The notes beneath the pieces were generated by a model that worked only from the letters and a program-made list of their open reading frames with translations, ran no database searches and had not been told where the DNA came from. A program made the translations under genes and the position numbers. Positions 8,532 to 16,120 of a DNA stretch of 64,000 nucleotides are shown here, one piece after another (the stretch's first letter is position 1; every line of letters starts with the position of its first letter). Where the stretch lies: assembly GCA_025360015.1 (NCBI GenBank), contig JANYCZ010000025.1:165356-229355 (forward strand), in the 5' to 3' direction. This DNA is from Verrucomicrobiota bacterium. GTDB taxonomy: Bacteria; Verrucomicrobiota; Verrucomicrobiia; Verrucomicrobiales; Verrucomicrobiaceae.

Positions 8532-9337
8532 AACTACGTCCCTCCCGCATCCTCCGCGAACTCCGTGCCGGCCAAAACAGCACGGTCATCAAACTGAACC
8601 TGGGTGATCCCCGCATCGTCGAGCTGGCCGGACTCTCAGGAGCGAGCGCCGTGTGGCTGTGCAATGAGCATGTGCCCAATAGCTGGCTCAATCTGGAGCA
8701 TCAGGTCCGCGCTGCGAAGCTGCATGACATGGACACCATTGTCCGCGTGAACAAAGGCGGGTACAGTGAGTACGTGAAGCCGTTTGAGTGCGATGCCACG
8801 GGCATCATGGTGCCGCATGTCACCAGTGCTGATGAAGCCCGCAACGTGGTGGACATGGTGCGCTGCCGTCCGCTGGGCAGCAAGGCGCTGGACGCAGGCA
8901 ACATGGACGGCCTGTTTTGCCAGGTGCCGCTGGCAGATTACGTGCACCACTGCAACACGGAGAAGTTCGTCATCCTGCAGATTGAAAGCCCGGAAGCGCT
9001 GGAGGTTGTGGAAGAGATCGCCGCCGTGCCCGGCTTTGATATGCTGCTCTTTGGCGCGGGAGATTTCAGTCACCGGATCGGCAAGCTCGGGCAGGCGACG
9101 CATCCCGAAGTGGTTGCTGCGCGCAAGCGGGTGGCTGCTGCTGCGCTGAAATACGGGAAATATCCTGCCGTCGCCTCGCTTTATGGGCAGAAGGAGGAGG
9201 TCAGCGCGGAAGGCACGCGGGTCTTCACGCTCGGAGCGGATGTGATCGAACTCGGTAATGCGTTCAAGAAGCTGGTGGGTGATTTTGGTGGTGCGGAAGC
9301 AGCGACTGCCAGCGATTCGATTTACAAATCCAGGTAA
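8528..9337 (+). CDS. HpcH/HpaI-type class II aldolase (locus copy 1)
   Basis: A 269-residue aldolase of the HpcH/HpaI family, metal-dependent enzymes that cleave 2-keto-3-deoxy acids to pyruvate plus an aldehyde. Active-site landmarks are intact: the EH pair in LCNEHVPNSW (general base His), the Arg in TIVRVNKGG, the metal ligands in LQIESPEALE (Glu) and LFGAGDFSHR (Asp), and the GIMVPHVTSADEA strand. It is third in the four-gene operon after two oxidoreductases, consistent with oxidation and dehydration to a keto-deoxy acid followed by cleavage. A second, distinct homologue lies at 27198-28013 in the same locus. The exact substrate is not determinable. Confidence 0.88.
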   Translation: MKLRPSRILRELRAGQNSTVIKLNLGDPRIVELAGLSGASAVWLCNEHVPNSWLNLEHQVRAAKLHDMDTIVRVNKGGYSEYVKPFECDATGIMVPHVTSADEARNVVDMVRCRPLGSKALDAGNMDGLFCQVPLADYVHHCNTEKFVILQIESPEALEVVEEIAAVPGFDMLLFGAGDFSHRIGKLGQATHPEVVAARKRVAAAALKYGKYPAVASLYGQKEEVSAEGTRVFTLGADVIELGNAFKKLVGDFGGAEAATASDSIYKSR

Positions 9338-9342
9338 CGGCC

Positions 9343-10119
9343 ATGCCCAACGATCTTTTTTCTCTGCGCGGTAAAACCATTCTCCTCACCGGGGGTGCTG
9401 GCCTGTATGGGCGTGGTCTAGCCGCGCTGCTGGCACAAACGGGAGCCACGCTGATCCTGGCCTCACGTGACTCCTTCAAGCTGCAAATCGTCGCGGAGGA
9501 AGAAACGGCCAAGGACCACCGTGTGTTCGCTGAAACTCTCGACCAAGGCGATGAAGCTTCCGTGATGGCTTTGCATGAGCGCATCATCGCGCAGCATGGA
9601 CCGCTGCATGGGCTGGTGAACAACGCCGTGCTGCGCCCGATGAAGGGGGCGAATGGCGCGGTGGAGCAGTTTGCGGAATCCATGCGCGTGAATGCCACGG
9701 GCGTGATGCTCATGCACCGCCACTTTGGGCAGACGATGGCCGCAGCCGGACGCGGCAGCATTGTGAACATTGGCAGCATCCAGGGGATGATCGGCCCGAG
9801 TTATGAGCTCTACGCTGGCACCAACATGGGTGACATGCCGCCGGATTATTTCTTCCACAAAGGCGGCATGGAAAACCTGACGCGATTCTACGCCGCGCTC
9901 TACGGTCCCAAGGGGGTCCGGGTTAACAACCTCGCTGCTGGAGGCTTCTTCAATCACCAGCCGGAACCGTTTTTGCAGCGCTACTGTGATCACACCATGC
10001 TCGGGCGCATGGCGGATGACAACGATCTCGGCGGAGCGGTGATTTTTCTGCTGAGTGATGCGTCACGGTACATCACGGGGGTGAATCTACCGGTGGATGG
10101 TGGGTATACGGCGAAGTAG
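9343..10119 (+). CDS. SDR family oxidoreductase (gluconate 5-dehydrogenase-like)
   Basis: A 258-residue classical SDR. TGGAGLYGRG is the cofactor loop near residue 13, NNAV near 90, NIGSIQG carries the catalytic Ser, and DYFFHK gives the YxxxK pair. VNLPVDGGYTAK is the usual C-terminus. The insertion before the catalytic Tyr (PSYELYAGTNMGDMPPDYF) is typical of sugar-acid dehydrogenases. It follows the aldolase by 5 nt and closes the operon. Its stop codon directly abuts the stop of the convergent kelch gene. Confidence 0.85.
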   Translation: MPNDLFSLRGKTILLTGGAGLYGRGLAALLAQTGATLILASRDSFKLQIVAEEETAKDHRVFAETLDQGDEASVMALHERIIAQHGPLHGLVNNAVLRPMKGANGAVEQFAESMRVNATGVMLMHRHFGQTMAAAGRGSIVNIGSIQGMIGPSYELYAGTNMGDMPPDYFFHKGGMENLTRFYAALYGPKGVRVNNLAAGGFFNHQPEPFLQRYCDHTMLGRMADDNDLGGAVIFLLSDASRYITGVNLPVDGGYTAK

Positions 10120-11016
10120 TTACTTCAACAGATCTGCCACGGGGATGCGGAAGCATTTATCAGTGCGTGACTGCTTCTTGTCCTCTCCGCCGAGGCAATA
10201 GACAAAACCGTCAAGCTTCACCAGGCTTACCATTGCCGCATACGGCAGTGATTTTGCCTTTCGATAACTGTCCGCTTTCACAGCGTAGATCACGGCATCC
10301 GCTGTAAAATCATTTTCATAGCCGCCGGCAAGGTAGATGTGCCCGTCATCCAGTGTGACGGCAGCCAGGCCGCGATTCATACGCGGGAGCAGCCTCAACT
10401 GCCGCCAGGTGTTTTTCGCAGATGCAAAAGCAAAGGCCGCGTCGGTGTTCACGGGCAGCTTAGTGTGGGCGTCGTATGTCATGCCGCCAAACACGAACAG
10501 TTCGTCCCCGACGACTGCGTATGCTGCCACGGAAAAGGGCTTGCCAGGATAATCCGCCAATCGTCGCTGACCTTTGCCAATCATCCAGGTCTCCTTGCTG
10601 ACACCGGCAACGTTGGCCGGATTATCGGTGCCTCCGACCATGACCGGCCCCACCGCCATCTGACCGCCTGACGCCAGAACCCCATGCTGCCGCACAAACC
10701 GGGCCCGATTTCCATCAAAGCCACCCATGGACGTAAAATGGTCTTTGTATTGGAACAAAACAGCATACGCCACCTTCGCATGGACTTTCGGGTCGGTGTG
10801 CCACTTCATTTTCACAGGATCAAAGCTGTGTCTTTTTTCCAGCCAGTTCTTTTTTTCATTTTGCCAGTTAGAGCCGCCCATCACGATGATTTGACCCTTC
10901 TCGTGTCCGCACACAAAGCCCCCGTTTGGCTCTGGCAGCGGTGGCAGGGGCTCCCAGTCGGCGCCGTGCGTGGCGCAGACGAGTGATGCCACCACGCTAA
11001 AGACTCGTTTTGTCAT
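10120..11016 (-). CDS. secreted kelch-repeat beta-propeller (NanM/mutarotase-like)
   Basis: The protein has 298 residues from the ATG at 11016, which starts a good signal peptide (MTKRVFSVVASLVCATHGA). The longer frame to 11190 lacks signal character. Kelch blades are marked by the recurrent GG doublets (IIVMGGSNW, TSMGGFDGN, VMVGGTDN, FVFGGMTY, YLAGGYEN, YCLGGED), so about six blades. Similar exported kelch proteins act as mutarotases or epimerases such as N-acetylneuraminate epimerase NanM, often next to SSS symporters; here the symporter diverges from the same control region. It overlaps the upstream gene by 20 nt. A sugar mutarotase role is inferred. Confidence 0.75.
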   Translation of the reverse strand: MTKRVFSVVASLVCATHGADWEPLPPLPEPNGGFVCGHEKGQIIVMGGSNWQNEKKNWLEKRHSFDPVKMKWHTDPKVHAKVAYAVLFQYKDHFTSMGGFDGNRARFVRQHGVLASGGQMAVGPVMVGGTDNPANVAGVSKETWMIGKGQRRLADYPGKPFSVAAYAVVGDELFVFGGMTYDAHTKLPVNTDAAFAFASAKNTWRQLRLLPRMNRGLAAVTLDDGHIYLAGGYENDFTADAVIYAVKADSYRKAKSLPYAAMVSLVKLDGFVYCLGGEDKKQSRTDKCFRIPVADLLK

Positions 11017-11548
11017 CGGGATCAGTCGCGCGTGCATAGTGGTCGGTGTGGGGTGACTTCCAGTCGGGTCGCAGGCGCACATCCCCTGCACCGCCAAGTG
11101 CTCCGGGAGAGCTGGGCGAGGATAGATCGTCTTTGCGGCGCATTTCCCACCAGCACTGGCCGCAGTGATTGTGCTCGTGGTCGATGACAAAACCCGCCTG
11201 CTGCATCATCGGGCCAATCCAACCCATGCAGTGGTCGCAGTAGTCGTTGTATTGGTTCAGGCCATTGCGAATGAGAAAGCCCTTGGAAGGGCATTGGTGC
11301 ATGTCGATGCGGAAGGTGTCGTCTGTCACCGTGCGCTCGTACACCGCGCCTTCGTTCGCCAGCGTGGGCCCCCAGTATTCCTTCATGCCATCGATGCCCT
11401 TTTCGCCGATGAGCTGGGAGGCATGAATCTGCGCGTCCTGATGGATCGCTTCATCCCAATACGCACGCACCAGTGCGTGGCCGCCCAACTGGCGCAGCCA
11501 CTCAAACGTCCACTCGTAGTGTCCGCAAAAATCGTAGCAGCCGATCAT
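10997..11548 (-). CDS. cysteine-rich cytoplasmic protein, paralogue 2 (ATC-hydrolase-like?)
   Basis: The protein has 183 residues from ATG 11548, which overlaps the upstream stop by 4 nt (ATGA). There is no signal peptide. It shares with the upstream gene the pattern C-P-x10-14-C-x2-C, then a second cluster (HCGQC here, GGNGSC there), in the phrases QCPSKGFL, YCDHCMGW and HNHCGQCWWEM. The layout is reminiscent of the L-2-amino-thiazoline-4-carboxylate hydrolase-like family, but I cannot place it firmly. Its conserved cysteines and histidines suggest metal binding or thiol chemistry. It sits between its paralogue and the kelch gene in a three-gene operon. Confidence 0.6.
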   Translation of the reverse strand: MIGCYDFCGHYEWTFEWLRQLGGHALVRAYWDEAIHQDAQIHASQLIGEKGIDGMKEYWGPTLANEGAVYERTVTDDTFRIDMHQCPSKGFLIRNGLNQYNDYCDHCMGWIGPMMQQAGFVIDHEHNHCGQCWWEMRRKDDLSSPSSPGALGGAGDVRLRPDWKSPHTDHYARATDPDDKTSL

Positions 11549-12060
11549 GCCGCCGTGGCGATGTCCTCCAGGTTTTGCGTTGGCGTGTCCGCAGTGCGTG
11601 GCAGAAAGCGCTGCGTGCAGCTCCCGTTGCCGCCGCATACGCGCGCTGTCATGCCGGCCTGCGCGGCGATGGCTTCGTTTACAAAATAGCAGTGCTGGCA
11701 GAAATTTGGCACGATCTCGCGGCCATGCGCACGCAGGTGATGGATCGCGGGACAGCGCAGCACTTCCAGCCGCACCTCGGCGCTTGATTCGACCACTTCG
11801 ATCTCAGCCCCCGGCTCGGCAGCAAAGAAAGCGCGCCAATAGTCCGCCACACCGGCCAGGCCATGCTGCTGCCACTGCTCCGCCACTGGGCGGTAGTAGC
11901 TGCCGCCGAGGTCGTGCCAGTATTTCCTCAGAGCAGCCTCACCATGATGCCGTCGGATGAAGCGAAACGTCGCATTGATCGCGAAATAGAAATCCGCATG
12001 CCCTGCCGGCTTGGTGTCGGTGTAGTGCAGTGGTGAATGCGATGTATCGGCGTCTGACAT
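11545..12060 (-). CDS. cysteine-rich cytoplasmic protein, paralogue 1 (ATC-hydrolase-like?)
   Basis: The protein has 171 residues from ATG 12060 (a second in-frame ATG at 12072 is less likely). It is homologous to its downstream neighbour: AALRKYWHDLGG matches ALVRAYWDEAIH, RCPAIHHLRAHG matches QCPSKGFLIRNG, and NFCQHCYFVNEAIAAQAG matches DYCDHCMGWIGPMMQQAG. It is the first gene of a minus-strand operon that diverges from the sodium symporter, with operator B between them 61 nt upstream. The function is unknown; the family suggestion is as for the paralogue. Confidence 0.6.
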   Translation of the reverse strand: MSDADTSHSPLHYTDTKPAGHADFYFAINATFRFIRRHHGEAALRKYWHDLGGSYYRPVAEQWQQHGLAGVADYWRAFFAAEPGAEIEVVESSAEVRLEVLRCPAIHHLRAHGREIVPNFCQHCYFVNEAIAAQAGMTARVCGGNGSCTQRFLPRTADTPTQNLEDIATAA

Positions 12061-12121
12061 GATGGAATACAAGCAGCCGTCATTCCTAGCAGTGGATCAT
12101 TCCACTTTCTTGTGCAATCGA

Positions 12122-12142
12122 CTGGTTCTAAAAACAAACCAG
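12122..12142. promoter_or_regulatory. operator copy B (CTGGTY-N9-RACCAG)
   Basis: CTGGT-TCTAAAAACAA-ACCAG lies in the divergent control region, 48 nt before the symporter ATG at 12191 and 61 nt before the minus-strand ATG at 12060. It has the same arms and 11-nt spacer as copies A, C and D. Confidence 0.75.
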
Positions 12143-12190
12143 AAAACAACGAATGCCGCGGGCGTTCAATCGCCCGATCACTCTGCCCCT

Positions 12191-13657
12191 ATGACACAAT
12201 TTTCCTGGCTCGACTACACCATCTTCGGCGGCTACTTCGTCGTGACGGCAGCCGTGGGTTTGCTGGCCGGGGGAAAGCAGAAGACGCTCTCGTCCTACTT
12301 TCTCGCAGACCGTGGTGTGAACCGCTATGTGGTGGCGATGACGGTGCTGGCGGCCTTGTTCTCCGGCATCAGCTATCTGGCGGGCCCGGCGGAGGTGTAC
12401 AAAAATGGCATTGGCTTCTCACTCGTGCTGATGTCGTTCTTCATTGCCACACCGCTCACCGCTGTGTTTCTGCTGCCGCATTTTTACCAGAGCCGTTACT
12501 TCACGGCCTATCACTTTTTTCAGGAGCGTTTTGGTCTTTCGGTGCGCCTGCTCGCCTCGGGCCTGTTCATCCTGCGCGTCTCGCTGTGGCTGGGTGCGGC
12601 CACCTTTGCACCGGCGCTGGCGCTCAAGGCGGTGACGGGGCTGCCTTTGACGTTCACCATTCTCTGCACGGGGCTGGTCTCAACGCTCTACACGATGAAA
12701 GGCGGAATGAAGGCCGTCATCTGGACGGATGTGCTGCAGCTCATCGTGCTGTTTGGCGGGCAGCTCGTCATTGTCATGGTCGCTGTGGGAAAAATTCATG
12801 GAGGCTTCCAGGGTGTTTGGGACGCAGCGGTGGCCGGGCACAAGCTCGACATCAGTTTTTCGATTGATCCGCGTGTGCGGGTCACGTTCTGGGCGGCGAT
12901 GATCGGCGGCACCTTTCTCAACCTCGTACAAATGGCCACCGATCAGGTCTCGGTGCAGCGTTACCTCACGGCCGGCAGTCTGAAGGAGGCCCAGCGCGCG
13001 CTCTGGATCAAGCTCTGGATGTTCCTGCCTGTATTCGTGGTTTTCTACGGCACCGGCCTCGTGCTCTACGCCTTCTACTGTCAGCATGGCGACCCTTTTG
13101 CGGCGGGTTTGATCACCCGGGATGATCAGATCCTGCCTTATTTTGTCATCACGCAGCTGCCCGCTGGTTTGCCGGGCATGCTCATCGCCGCCATTTTTGC
13201 CGCGAGTATGTCCACCGTCTCTGCCGGGGTGAACTCGCTCACCTCCGCCACGATGTGCGACTTCTACCAGACGCTGAGCCATGGCGAAGCCCTATCCGAA
13301 GAGAAACTCGTGCGGCGCGCACGCTGGTGGACGCTCACTTATGGCGTCCTGGTGACGGCATTTGCCTTTGTGATTGCGGCGTTTGAAAAAAACCTCGTCG
13401 AATCGGTCAACACCATCATCGGTTTGGTGGGCGGCCCGATGGTGGGATTGTTTCTCCTCGGCATGTTCACCCAACGGGCGGACCAACGCGGAGCCATTCT
13501 GGGCTGCATCGCCGGTCTTGCCGGCAGCCTCTACCTTGCCACGTCCAGCACCAGCATCTCGTTTCTGTGGTTCACACTGATCGGGGCCTGTGTCACCATG
13601 GCCGTTGGACGGCTCACTTCCGGCCGATCTGCCACGTCGTCAGCCCGCCATCAATGA
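12191..13657 (+). CDS. sodium:solute symporter (SSS family)
   Basis: An integral membrane protein of 488 residues with about 13 hydrophobic segments, of the SSS (SLC5-like) family. Recognisable parts are the first helix (DYTIFGGYFVVTAAVGLLAGG), the YFLADRGVNRYVVAMTVLAALFSGISYL region of TM2, and the ATDQVSVQRYLTAGS and AASMSTVSAGVNSLTSA segments that line the sodium site in this family. I chose ATG 12191; the frame extends further upstream, but that would translate through operator B. It is probably the importer of the locus substrate. Its 3' end overlaps the convergent SDR by 44 nt. Confidence 0.9.
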   Translation: MTQFSWLDYTIFGGYFVVTAAVGLLAGGKQKTLSSYFLADRGVNRYVVAMTVLAALFSGISYLAGPAEVYKNGIGFSLVLMSFFIATPLTAVFLLPHFYQSRYFTAYHFFQERFGLSVRLLASGLFILRVSLWLGAATFAPALALKAVTGLPLTFTILCTGLVSTLYTMKGGMKAVIWTDVLQLIVLFGGQLVIVMVAVGKIHGGFQGVWDAAVAGHKLDISFSIDPRVRVTFWAAMIGGTFLNLVQMATDQVSVQRYLTAGSLKEAQRALWIKLWMFLPVFVVFYGTGLVLYAFYCQHGDPFAAGLITRDDQILPYFVITQLPAGLPGMLIAAIFAASMSTVSAGVNSLTSATMCDFYQTLSHGEALSEEKLVRRARWWTLTYGVLVTAFAFVIAAFEKNLVESVNTIIGLVGGPMVGLFLLGMFTQRADQRGAILGCIAGLAGSLYLATSSTSISFLWFTLIGACVTMAVGRLTSGRSATSSARHQ

Positions 13658-14375
13658 TGATGGTCTCACCGGTGATGTAGCTGGCTGCGCTGGAACAAAG
13701 GAAGACGGCAGCGCCTGCGACATCTTCCGGCGTGCCGAGGCGCTGGAGCAGGATTTTTTTCTCGTAATGCTCCACCATGCCGCCGTCGCTGGCGTGGTGA
13801 AGTCCGGCGGTGAGGGGAGTCTTGATCAGGCCGGGGGCGACGCCGTTGACGCGGATGCCATGGTCGGCGAGCGAGACGGCGAGAGATTTTGTGAGCATGA
13901 CGAGCGCGCCTTTGCTGGCGTCATACGCGCAGGAGTCGGACTCGGCTTGAAAGCCATTGGTCGAAGAGGTGATGACGATGCAGCCGCCGCGTTTTTCGGC
14001 CACGAGGCGTTTGGCAAAAGCCTGCGCCGCGAAAAAGACCGACGCCATGTTGAGATTCACGGTCTTGTCCCAGCGCTCGCGCGTCATCTCTAGAAACGGC
14101 ACATCGAAGAAACTGCCGGCATTGCAGATCAGCGTGTCGAGAGCGGGCTCCTGGGCAAACGCGGCCTCCACCAGTTCAGCGGGCGCAGATGGGGTGGACA
14201 GGTCATAGGGGAGGTATGAAGCCCATGCAGGGAAATCCGGCGCTTTTTCAGCAAGTCCGTGGCACACCACACGTGCTCCGGCCTCGTGGAGGCCCTGTGC
14301 CATCGCGAATCCAATGCCTTGGGATGATCCTGTTACCAGCGCTGCCCGACCTTCAAGAGAGAATGCTTTCATCAT
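13614..14375 (-). CDS. SDR family oxidoreductase
   Basis: A 253-residue SDR with TGSSQGIG near residue 16, CNAGSF near 87, ITSSTNGF (Ser) and YDASKGALVML (YxxxK) and the C-terminal ITGETIIIDGGLTTW. The start is ATGATG; either Met (14375 or 14372) fits. Its first codons coincide with one copy of a 22-bp direct repeat whose other copy forms the end of the amidohydrolase gene at 15135. Without the inserted HEPN-MNT module the SDR would be the direct, overlapping successor of that gene in the operon controlled from operator C. Confidence 0.87.
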   Translation of the reverse strand: MMKAFSLEGRAALVTGSSQGIGFAMAQGLHEAGARVVCHGLAEKAPDFPAWASYLPYDLSTPSAPAELVEAAFAQEPALDTLICNAGSFFDVPFLEMTRERWDKTVNLNMASVFFAAQAFAKRLVAEKRGGCIVITSSTNGFQAESDSCAYDASKGALVMLTKSLAVSLADHGIRVNGVAPGLIKTPLTAGLHHASDGGMVEHYEKKILLQRLGTPEDVAGAAVFLCSSAASYITGETIIIDGGLTTWQIGRK

Positions 14376-14376
14376 G
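14355..14376. repeat. 22-bp direct repeat, copy 1 (SDR start side)
   Basis: Exact 22-bp match to 15137-15158, beginning AAGAGAGAATGC on the plus strand. On the minus strand it contains the SDR start (ATGATGAAAGC). With its partner it brackets 760 nt that hold only the HEPN-MNT pair. Confidence 0.9.
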
Positions 14377-14404
14377 GAGTGTTACGAAATAAGATTGCAC
14401 GCGT

Positions 14405-14785
14405 TCACAGCCCGAGAGCCTGCCGTGCGCTTTCACGGATGATCCTGGCATCCTGATGAGCCGTTTTCATTTCCAGGGCCGTAGCTTCATTGCCAGGATA
14501 GCGAACGCGCACTCCATAGTCGCTGATTCGCGCAGCAGCAGGAATCAGCACCACCCACAACGGCTCAAGCGGCAAGGCGATCTGGATCAAGTCGTCCACT
14601 TGATGGGTTTTCGGGATGCGCACGTTGGCTTCTTCAAGCCGCGCTTTTACATATTTTTCGGCGGCTTGCTGGAAGTGAAAACAGGCATGATCATGCACAG
14701 GCATCTTGCGGCGACGAATCAAAGAAACAGCCAGCAGCCAGTCTGACTCCGCTTTTTTGATCCACTCAAGCGTGGCTGCCTTCAT
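14405..14785 (-). CDS. HEPN-domain protein (toxin/partner of MNT)
   Basis: A 126-residue all-helical HEPN-domain protein. The start is typical (LEWIKKAESDWLLA), followed by FHFQQAAEKYVKARLEE, KTHQVDDLIQ and the C-terminal ARISDYGVRVRYPGNEAT segment where the family's active-site or contact residues lie. It overlaps the upstream MNT gene by 20 nt. HEPN-MNT pairs form type VII-like toxin-antitoxin systems in which the nucleotidyltransferase neutralises the HEPN RNase by NMP transfer to a Tyr; the conserved Tyr residues here (DYGVRVRY) would be candidates (inference). Confidence 0.85.
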   Translation of the reverse strand: MKAATLEWIKKAESDWLLAVSLIRRRKMPVHDHACFHFQQAAEKYVKARLEEANVRIPKTHQVDDLIQIALPLEPLWVVLIPAAARISDYGVRVRYPGNEATALEMKTAHQDARIIRESARQALGL

Positions 14786-15086
14786 ACATGATTTTCCCCC
14801 TTTCGGTCACATCCAGAATAAAAGACTCGCGATCTGCGATCCGTCTTTGAAGCTTGTCGTCCGGTTCCACCAGCACATCCACTGGGAACCCAGCAGGCAC
14901 TTTAATGCGCATGCGGAAACCAAGATCACGCTTATAGCGGCGCTTGGGCATTACCACCATCACGTCCACATCGGAGTCTTCAGTCGGGCTGCCGTAGGCG
15001 TAGGAGCCAAACAGAATGATCTTCTGTGGCTTGAACGCATCTGCAATGCCGTCGCAGTAGCGCTGAATGTCACTCATTGAAATCAT
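14766..15086 (-). CDS. MNT-type minimal nucleotidyltransferase (antitoxin)
   Basis: A protein of up to 106 residues (a second Met at 15077 is an equally good start). The nucleotidyltransferase signature GSYAYGSPTEDSDVDVMVV is complete (GS-x-x-x-G and the D-x-D pair), and a third acidic residue follows in FPVDVLVEPDD. It is the first gene of the HEPN-MNT pair and is translated with a 20-nt overlap. It lies inside the 22-bp direct-repeat bracket. Confidence 0.87.
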   Translation of the reverse strand: MISMSDIQRYCDGIADAFKPQKIILFGSYAYGSPTEDSDVDVMVVMPKRRYKRDLGFRMRIKVPAGFPVDVLVEPDDKLQRRIADRESFILDVTERGKIMYEGSHA

Positions 15087-15134
15087 GTCTCAGACGATAG
15101 CGGATACTGAGGGCAGGTCAATATTCGGCGCTCT

Positions 15135-16109
15135 TTAAGAGAGAATGCTTTCATCATGCAGCTTTAAATAAGCGCGGATGTTGGTGTTCGCAATGCGGTC
15201 CACCATTTCTGCACCGCCGGTCGTCAGGGCCTCAACCTCGGCCTTGTAGGTGCTGATGAGGCGCACGACCTCGCCATTGATCTCGGCGGCGTAGCTGTAA
15301 AAGGGGGAATCGCTGCCCCACATGAACTTCTGCGGATAGGCGGCCGCCAGGTCGGCGATGACGCGGGCGGGATTGGTGTAGTCGGAGTCAAAGCGTCGTG
15401 CCTTCGGCGCCACGTAGGGCAGCTCCTTCACCACGCCTTCGCAGTGGATGCAGTGGGCGGAGTTGTCGAACCAGGTGTTTGGCAGGGCCTGTACGCGGTC
15501 GAGACATTCTTTGTCGTAGCGGCAGGAGTGCGCGAGGCAGAAGCGCACGTGCGGATTTTCCTCCGCGATGTCGAGGATGTCATGCGCCTGGGCCCAGAGG
15601 TCGCTCTTGGCCACGCTGGAGTGGATCAGAAACGGCACGTCCCACTCGGCGGCGAGTTCGACGAAGACCTTGCCGCGATCCCGCAGGTGCTTGATGTCGG
15701 CCTGGAGGATGGTGGTCTGCATCTTGATGCCGTGGAAGCGGTATTCGCCGCGCAGCTGGCGCAGCTCTTTTTCCTGCGCGGCGGTGTTGCGCATGGGATC
15801 GGCCATGACAAAGGGGAGCATGCGTTTTCCTTCTTCGGGAAAGAGTTCGTAGCATTCCTTCATGAGCCGACGGTTTTCAAAGGCGTACGGGATCTCCTGC
15901 AGGCGGCCTTTTTCGTCTTTGATCTGGTTTTGCATGAAGACGGTGACGTCCAGTGCGAGATGGCTGACGAAGGGAAAGACGATCCAGCGGTCCACGCCGA
16001 GGGCGCGGCCTTCGTCGTGCATCGTCACGAGGTGCTGGGCGTAGGGGAAATCGCCGTGGAGGTAGAAGAGGAGATCGGAGCCGACGTGGTTATGGCAATC
16101 AATGATCAT
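15135..16109 (-). CDS. amidohydrolase family protein (PF04909-like)
   Basis: A 324-residue TIM-barrel amidohydrolase. Metal-binding landmarks are IIDCHNHVG at the N-terminus (HxH), FLIHSSV and CLAHSCRYD (barrel His residues), and WGSDSPFYSY near residue 270 (catalytic Asp). Members of this branch act as decarboxylases, lactonases or hydrolases on acidic metabolites. There is no signal peptide, so it is cytoplasmic. It begins 11 nt after the amidohydrolase-aminotransferase fusion and is the third gene of the operon from operator C. The fusion's N-terminal domain is a distant relative, so the operon carries two such domains. Confidence 0.83.
   Translation of the reverse strand: MIIDCHNHVGSDLLFYLHGDFPYAQHLVTMHDEGRALGVDRWIVFPFVSHLALDVTVFMQNQIKDEKGRLQEIPYAFENRRLMKECYELFPEEGKRMLPFVMADPMRNTAAQEKELRQLRGEYRFHGIKMQTTILQADIKHLRDRGKVFVELAAEWDVPFLIHSSVAKSDLWAQAHDILDIAEENPHVRFCLAHSCRYDKECLDRVQALPNTWFDNSAHCIHCEGVVKELPYVAPKARRFDSDYTNPARVIADLAAAYPQKFMWGSDSPFYSYAAEINGEVVRLISTYKAEVEALTTGGAEMVDRIANTNIRAYLKLHDESILS
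15137..15158. repeat. 22-bp direct repeat, copy 2 (amidohydrolase end side)
   Basis: Exact copy of 14355-14376. On the minus strand it encodes the last residues of the amidohydrolase (HDESILS) and reaches the first base of its TAA stop. In the other copy the same frame would read HDESILS followed by TGA, so the repeat preserves both genes. Confidence 0.9.
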
Positions 16110-16120
16110 GGCGGAGGGAT

